A stretch of 39,464 nt of DNA from Bacteroidaceae bacterium (GTDB lineage: Bacteria > Bacteroidota > Bacteroidia > Bacteroidales > Bacteroidaceae), in assembly GCA_017407905.1 (NCBI GenBank), contig JAFQVS010000040.1:1-39464 (forward strand), given 5' to 3'. Under the pieces are notes generated by a model that was not told the origin of the DNA, searched no databases, and worked only from the letters and a program-made list of their open reading frames with translations. This document shows positions 35,661-39,464 of this stretch, in pieces. A program made the translations under genes and the position numbers. Within the stretch, counting starts at the first letter, position 1. Each line of letters starts with the position of its first letter.

Positions 35661-35852
35661 AGAAGCTGTTTAAATTTCTAAAAGTAGTTTTTTGTATATT
35701 GGAAGCTGTTATTTCGTAGTTTTTTATGTTCAAAAATGACTATTTTCTTCTTTTTCTCGGTTACGTAGCCCGCTACGCGCCCTACAAAAAATAATAAAAC
35801 ATTCTATTTTTGACCTATAAAAAACTTAACGATATAAATTTAAACAGCTTCT
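35661..35852. mobile_element. 192-bp MITE-like palindromic element
   Basis: Perfect 17-bp terminal inverted repeats (AGAAGCTGTTTAAATTT). The interior is itself largely an imperfect palindrome (AGTTTTTTAT ... ATAAAAAACTT; TTCAAAAATGA ... TTTTTGACC) with a central CGTAGC/GCTACG hairpin. No coding capacity. Related ends occur at 23217 and 27805. It sits 8 bases upstream of the mutS2 start and fills most of the 373-base gap 35654-36026. The family is inferred, not matched to a database. Confidence 0.68.
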
Positions 35853-35998
35853 TAATTTCTGCGCGAAGATACTAAAAAGCATCTACATAAATAAATACAA
35901 ATTAAAATAAGCTGTAAAATTTACCCCAATGTTCCCCGACAAATACTTTTCTTCAAAAAATTTGAAGGTAAATTCGCACAAATTACATTACTTCTTGC

Positions 35999-36006
35999 TA
36001 TCTTCG
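35999..36006 (+). promoter_or_regulatory. -7 element for the hydrolase/Mur-ligase pair
   Basis: TATCTTCG matches TAnnTT(T/C)G and lies 20 bases before the ATG at 36027. A -33 TTCG is present at a 22-base spacing, which is less ideal. Confidence 0.5.
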
Positions 36007-36026
36007 CAAGAATTTAAGAGCTTGGT

Positions 36027-36785
36027 ATGATTTTCAGATACAATAACCATAATATATTCATCGACAAGCAGGGCGAGGGCGAGCCTGTGCTGTTGTTGCA
36101 CGGCTGGGGCTGCACGCACGAGATATTCAAGGCGCTGCAACAGTTGTTGGCACAGAAATACACGGTCTATAATTTCGATTTTCCGGGCTTTGGAGCCTCG
36201 GACGAGCCCTCCGAGGTGTGGGGTACCGAGGAATACACCGCAATGGTCGAGGCCTTTGTAAAGGAGCATAATATTGAGCGTCCGGCGCTTGTCGGGCACT
36301 CGTTCGGCGGCAGAATAAGCATTATATTCGCATCGCGCAACGAGGCCGCGCGCGTGGTGCTTGTCGATGCTGCCGGCATAAAGCCCAAGCGTCCGCTAAA
36401 GTATTATTATAAGGTATATACGTTCAAGCTGCTAAAGTGGCTGTGCAACACTTTTCTGCCCAAGCAGAAGGCACAGCAGATTATCGACAAGCGTCGCAAG
36501 GGAGCAGGGTCGAGCGACTACAATAACGCCTCGCCCAAAATGCGCGCCATACTCTCGAAGGTTGTAAACGAAGACCTTACACCGCTTCTGCCTAAGATAA
36601 AGGCCCCGACGCTTCTCTTTTGGGGCAATCTCGACACCGCCACCCCTCTGTCGGACGCAAAGACAATGGAGCGCCTCATCCCCGACGCAGGCCTTGTAAT
36701 TGCCCACGGCACGGGACACTTCTCGTTCCTCGAAAATGCAGGGCTTTTTGCCGCAGTAATAAAGAATTTCTTTAAAATAGACTGA
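36027..36785 (+). CDS. alpha/beta-fold hydrolase
   Basis: 252 residues with the oxyanion HGWG motif (25-28), the nucleophile elbow GHSFGG (Ser92), a probable catalytic Asp in the GNLDTATPLSD segment and His in GTGHFSF near the C-terminus. No signal peptide, so cytoplasmic. The substrate is unknown; esterase and C-C hydrolase are both possible. It ends 2 bases before the Mur-ligase-like gene and is very probably translated with it, hinting at a link to cell-envelope precursors. Confidence 0.88.
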   Translation: MIFRYNNHNIFIDKQGEGEPVLLLHGWGCTHEIFKALQQLLAQKYTVYNFDFPGFGASDEPSEVWGTEEYTAMVEAFVKEHNIERPALVGHSFGGRISIIFASRNEAARVVLVDAAGIKPKRPLKYYYKVYTFKLLKWLCNTFLPKQKAQQIIDKRRKGAGSSDYNNASPKMRAILSKVVNEDLTPLLPKIKAPTLLFWGNLDTATPLSDAKTMERLIPDAGLVIAHGTGHFSFLENAGLFAAVIKNFFKID

Positions 36786-36787
36786 TT

Positions 36788-38335
36788 ATGGAGCACTATA
36801 ATATAATTTATGCGATAATAGCGACGGCAATGTACCTTATCGTTGCAAAGTACGACATTCATATGTTCCAACTGAGCTCGTACCGTTACAGCCGCTATTT
36901 TCGATGGTTGGTACCGGCGAACATCTTTTCCTTTAAAAGAGGGGTTGCGCTTTTAGCCTGTGCCTCGGCTCTGCTGCCCGACTTTTACGGATTGGGACTT
37001 TTGTCGGGCGTAACAATTGTGGCAGCAACCCACGCACTGCGCGAGAAATTCAAGACCCCGCTCGTATATACTATGCGCGTCAAGCGACTATTTGCCACCA
37101 ATATTTTACTGTTTGCGGCAATAGCAGCCGCGGCTGTGATATTCCTAAGCAGCCACGCACCCATAATAATAGGTGCCGCCATCGTACTGTCGAACCTTAT
37201 AATGCTGCTTGCCAACCTCATAAACACCCCCATAGAAAAAGCCATCAACCGACACTACTACAACGACGCAAAGAAGATTATCCGCTCGCACAAAGGGCTT
37301 ATTATAATAGGCGTTACGGGCAGCTTCGGAAAGACAAGCACAAAGAATTATCTTGCCAGCCTCTTGGCCGAGAAATACAACGTGCTTGTAACACCGGGCA
37401 ATTTCAACACTCTGCTGGGCGTTGTGCGCACGGTGCGCGAGCAGTTGCGCCCCTACCATCAGGTGTTTATCGTCGAGATGGGCGCCAAGCAGCCCAACGA
37501 CATTAAAGAAATTTGCGACCTTGTGCACCCCACGATAGGCATCGTAACGGCCGTGGGCGAGATGCACCTCGAAACATTTAAATGCGTCGAGAACATACAA
37601 AAGACAAAATTCGAGCTCATCGACTCGCTGCCCCCGGACGGCCTCGGAGTGATAAATTTCGACTCTCAGCTCATAAGAGACTACAAAGGCACCACGAGCC
37701 GCTGCCGTGTGCTGAGATACGCCGTTGAGCAGAAGGCCGATTTTTGCGCCACCGATATTATCTATAATGGTAGCGGAGTATCCTTTACGCAGGGCGCCGA
37801 CCGCTTCGAGAGCCGCCTTCTGGGCCGAGGCAACCTTCTGAACATACTCGCCTCGATAGCCGTAGCCGACCATTTGGACGTGCCCCGCACAAAACAGAAG
37901 AATGCCATCGCCCGCCTGCAACCCGTCGAGCACCGCCTCTCAATGAGCCGCACAGGCGGCCTCACAATCCTCGACGACGCCTATAACTCGAACCCGATGG
38001 GGGCACAAATGGCACTCGAAGTACTTAAGAATTTCAGCGTGGGCGAGGGCAATAAACGCATAATCGTTACCCCGGGCTTTGTCGAGATGGGCAGCCGTCA
38101 GGCCGAGGCCAACAAAGAGCTGGGACGCAGCATCGCCTCGTGTGCCGACTATGCAATAGTGGTTAACGCCACCAACCGCGCGGCCATAAGCAGCGGCATA
38201 CAAGAGGGGGGAATGCCCGACGATAGAGTATTTCTTGCCGACTCACTTGCCGAGGCACGCGTCCATCTGGGCAGCATCCTAAAAGCCGGCGACGTAGTCC
38301 TGTACGAGAATGACCTCCCCGACAATTTTAAGTAA
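36788..38335 (+). CDS. membrane-anchored Mur-ligase family protein (MurF-like)
   Basis: 515 residues. The first ~150 are hydrophobic with about four membrane segments. The Mur-ligase ATP-binding loop is GVTGSFGKTST (about 175-185), followed by the central domain (VEMGAKQPNDI, a MurF-like signature, and VGEMHLETF) and the C-terminal domain (LDDAYNSNPMGAQMAL). The soluble part resembles UDP-MurNAc-tripeptide D-Ala-D-Ala ligase. Ordinary MurF lacks the membrane part, so this is likely a second, specialised ligase that acts at the membrane; the substrate is not known. The acquired methyltransferase gene starts right after it. Confidence 0.83.
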   Translation: MEHYNIIYAIIATAMYLIVAKYDIHMFQLSSYRYSRYFRWLVPANIFSFKRGVALLACASALLPDFYGLGLLSGVTIVAATHALREKFKTPLVYTMRVKRLFATNILLFAAIAAAAVIFLSSHAPIIIGAAIVLSNLIMLLANLINTPIEKAINRHYYNDAKKIIRSHKGLIIIGVTGSFGKTSTKNYLASLLAEKYNVLVTPGNFNTLLGVVRTVREQLRPYHQVFIVEMGAKQPNDIKEICDLVHPTIGIVTAVGEMHLETFKCVENIQKTKFELIDSLPPDGLGVINFDSQLIRDYKGTTSRCRVLRYAVEQKADFCATDIIYNGSGVSFTQGADRFESRLLGRGNLLNILASIAVADHLDVPRTKQKNAIARLQPVEHRLSMSRTGGLTILDDAYNSNPMGAQMALEVLKNFSVGEGNKRIIVTPGFVEMGSRQAEANKELGRSIASCADYAIVVNATNRAAISSGIQEGGMPDDRVFLADSLAEARVHLGSILKAGDVVLYENDLPDNFK

Positions 38336-38372
38336 CCACCAAGAAAAAAGACCGTACAAGCAAGCGCAATTT

Positions 38373-39161
38373 ATGGATTCTGCAATTGACAAGAATGATT
38401 GGAAACATAGCGATATAAATGTAGATAGTTTGTGGTTAATTCCCGAAAGATGTAAAAATGGGAAACATAAAAATATTTATCACGGGAATTTCGTACCTCA
38501 AATTCCCAACCAACTAATAAGAAGATATACCAACGCAGGAGACACTGTTCTTGAGTTATTCTCGGGAAGTGGCACTACTTTATTTGAATGCGAAGAATTA
38601 CAAAGAGACTATATTGGATTTGACATAAACAGCAACATTATTGACTATGTAAATAGCAAAATGATTGACTGTACAACAATAAAATACACCGTAGAAAATA
38701 TAGATGTAACCAATACTCTTGATTTTTCAAATGCTATTGAAAAGTGGTTGACTGACAACAATAAGAAGTATGTAGATTTTGTAATTGCTCATCCGCCTTA
38801 TTTAGATATTGTAAAATTCACAGACAATGAAAGAGATTTATCCAATATCACAGATATAGACATATTTATAAATGAACTGATAAAAGCAATAGGTTGCGGC
38901 CTTAAATATCTTAAGACAGGAGGTTATTTTGCTATTATAGCAGGAGACATTTACAAAAACAGTGAAGTTGTTCCATTAGCCTTTAAAATAATGGAAGCAA
39001 TTAAAGATAACCTGAACGTAAAGATGAAAGGAATAATTATTAAAAACATCGAAGGCAACAGAGGAAAGTTAAAGACACAAGATATTTGGAGATACAGAGC
39101 TCTAAAAAGCGACTATTATCTATTTAAACACGAGTATATATTTGTTTTTAAGAAACAATAA
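38373..39161 (+). CDS. DNA methyltransferase of a probable type II restriction-modification system
   Basis: 262 residues from the ATG at 38373. A longer frame from 38310 overlaps the Mur-ligase gene and its extra residues derive from that gene's end, so it is rejected. The AdoMet-binding motif is LELFSGSGTT (60-69), preceded by a motif X-like HGNFVPQIPNQLI. The catalytic motif IV appears as AHPPYLDI (HPPY 140-143), typical of N6-adenine or N4-cytosine enzymes where D/S/N-PPY is usual. The gene is clearly more AT-rich than the genes to its left, with Lys/Asn/Ile-rich codon use, a sign of transfer. The nuclease-like gene starts 1 base after its stop. Confidence 0.82.
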   Translation: MDSAIDKNDWKHSDINVDSLWLIPERCKNGKHKNIYHGNFVPQIPNQLIRRYTNAGDTVLELFSGSGTTLFECEELQRDYIGFDINSNIIDYVNSKMIDCTTIKYTVENIDVTNTLDFSNAIEKWLTDNNKKYVDFVIAHPPYLDIVKFTDNERDLSNITDIDIFINELIKAIGCGLKYLKTGGYFAIIAGDIYKNSEVVPLAFKIMEAIKDNLNVKMKGIIIKNIEGNRGKLKTQDIWRYRALKSDYYLFKHEYIFVFKKQ

Positions 39162-39162
39162 T

Positions 39163-39464
39163 ATGACAAAAACAGACTTATTTATAGAATTGGCACACCC
39201 CGACAAAGACGGCAAAAGCCGCTGGGTATATACAAAAGAATTTATAGGGAAATATGCAGAATTGCAGTTAGGAAATGGAGGCAGTTGGTGTCGTGCAAGC
39301 TCGTCATTGGCCAAAAAATATATAACCTCAAATCCGCAACCTATAGGGTTTAGTGGGATTTTGCTTGCAAAGCGACAAAATTCATTTTATTGTACATATT
39401 TCTTGCACAACAGAAATGTCGCAGACACAAAATCCCCTTACCCCATAAAGCGACTTGAGGTAAT
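39163..39464 (+). CDS. likely restriction endonuclease, 5' part (cut by window end)
   Basis: The first 100 codons of a frame open to the window edge. Residues include LFIELAHPDKDGKSRWV, GNGGSWCRASS and LAKKYI, a pattern I associate with type II restriction endonucleases of the HNH kind, though the catalytic part lies outside. It follows the methyltransferase stop by 1 base and has the same AT-rich composition. Function is inferred mainly from pairing with the methyltransferase. Confidence 0.6.
   Translation, partial: MTKTDLFIELAHPDKDGKSRWVYTKEFIGKYAELQLGNGGSWCRASSSLAKKYITSNPQPIGFSGILLAKRQNSFYCTYFLHNRNVADTKSPYPIKRLEV

Noticed and set aside
38310-38372. Earlier start of the methyltransferase overlapping the Mur-ligase gene
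   Set aside because: The extra 21 residues come partly from the end of the upstream gene and the AT-rich foreign composition begins only after it.
1-39464. tRNA, rRNA, integrase or prophage genes
   Set aside because: I looked for cloverleaf-like palindromes, integrase motifs and phage structural genes in the gaps and frames and found none; a covariance-model scan would be decisive for small RNAs.

Overview
The window reads as a chromosomal segment of a Bacteroidales bacterium, probably a gut commensal. The signs are families largely restricted to Bacteroidetes (DUF4468, DUF4421, DUF4252, putative porin, FadL/OmpP1-like protein), PadR-linked PspC genes, a type IX-like C-terminal tail on a sialidase, and promoters that fit the Bacteroidetes pattern (TTG, about 20 bases, then TAnnTTTG or TAnnTTCG). 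Core genes are moderately GC-rich. The genus cannot be fixed from sequence reading alone.

Layout. 1-3.5 kb: a two-gene minus-strand operon with a small unknown protein and a large secreted amidase carrying a golvesin-like insert. 3.7-6.2 kb: PPi-dependent phosphofructokinase followed by a membrane-anchored GH25 muramidase. 6.2-7.9 kb (minus): PASTA-domain protein and an RluD-type pseudouridine synthase. 8.2-13.3 kb (plus): a close-packed run with a DUF4468 protein, a 56-residue membrane protein starting at GTG, a putative porin, a Gfo/Idh/MocA oxidoreductase and a DUF4421 protein. 13.4-16.2 kb (minus): a FadL-like outer-membrane protein and a secreted protein with an Arg/Ser/Gly-rich tail. 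16.3-21.8 kb (minus): the isoleucine-valine operon ilvD-ilvB-ilvN-ilvC, preceded by a promoter, a 22-codon leader peptide rich in Val/Ile/Leu and an intrinsic terminator, which together form a textbook attenuator. 22-23.1 kb: panE. 23.2-27.4 kb (minus): a PadR-controlled operon (PadR, PspC, rhodanese lipoprotein, larger PspC, DUF4252) that recalls the pspC/pspE part of the phage-shock system without pspA. 27.5-29.4 kb: a small unknown gene and a GadC-like amino-acid antiporter. 29.5-32.9 kb: a multidomain GH33 sialidase. 33.1-35.7 kb: mutS2 broken by one in-frame TGA, with a 192-bp MITE-like element directly upstream. 36-38.3 kb: an alpha/beta hydrolase and a membrane-anchored Mur-ligase-like protein. 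38.4 kb to the end: an AT-rich DNA methyltransferase and the start of a likely restriction endonuclease, which looks like a horizontally acquired restriction-modification system.

Three gaps exceed 300 bases. 7898-8205 is a divergent promoter region. 21492-22068 holds the ilv leader, the panE terminator and an unusual hairpin. 35654-36026 holds the MITE-like element and a promoter. The most interesting observations are the ilv attenuator, the PadR/PspC/rhodanese operon with its palindromic operator, the interrupted mutS2 next to the MITE-like element, and the restriction-modification system at the right edge.
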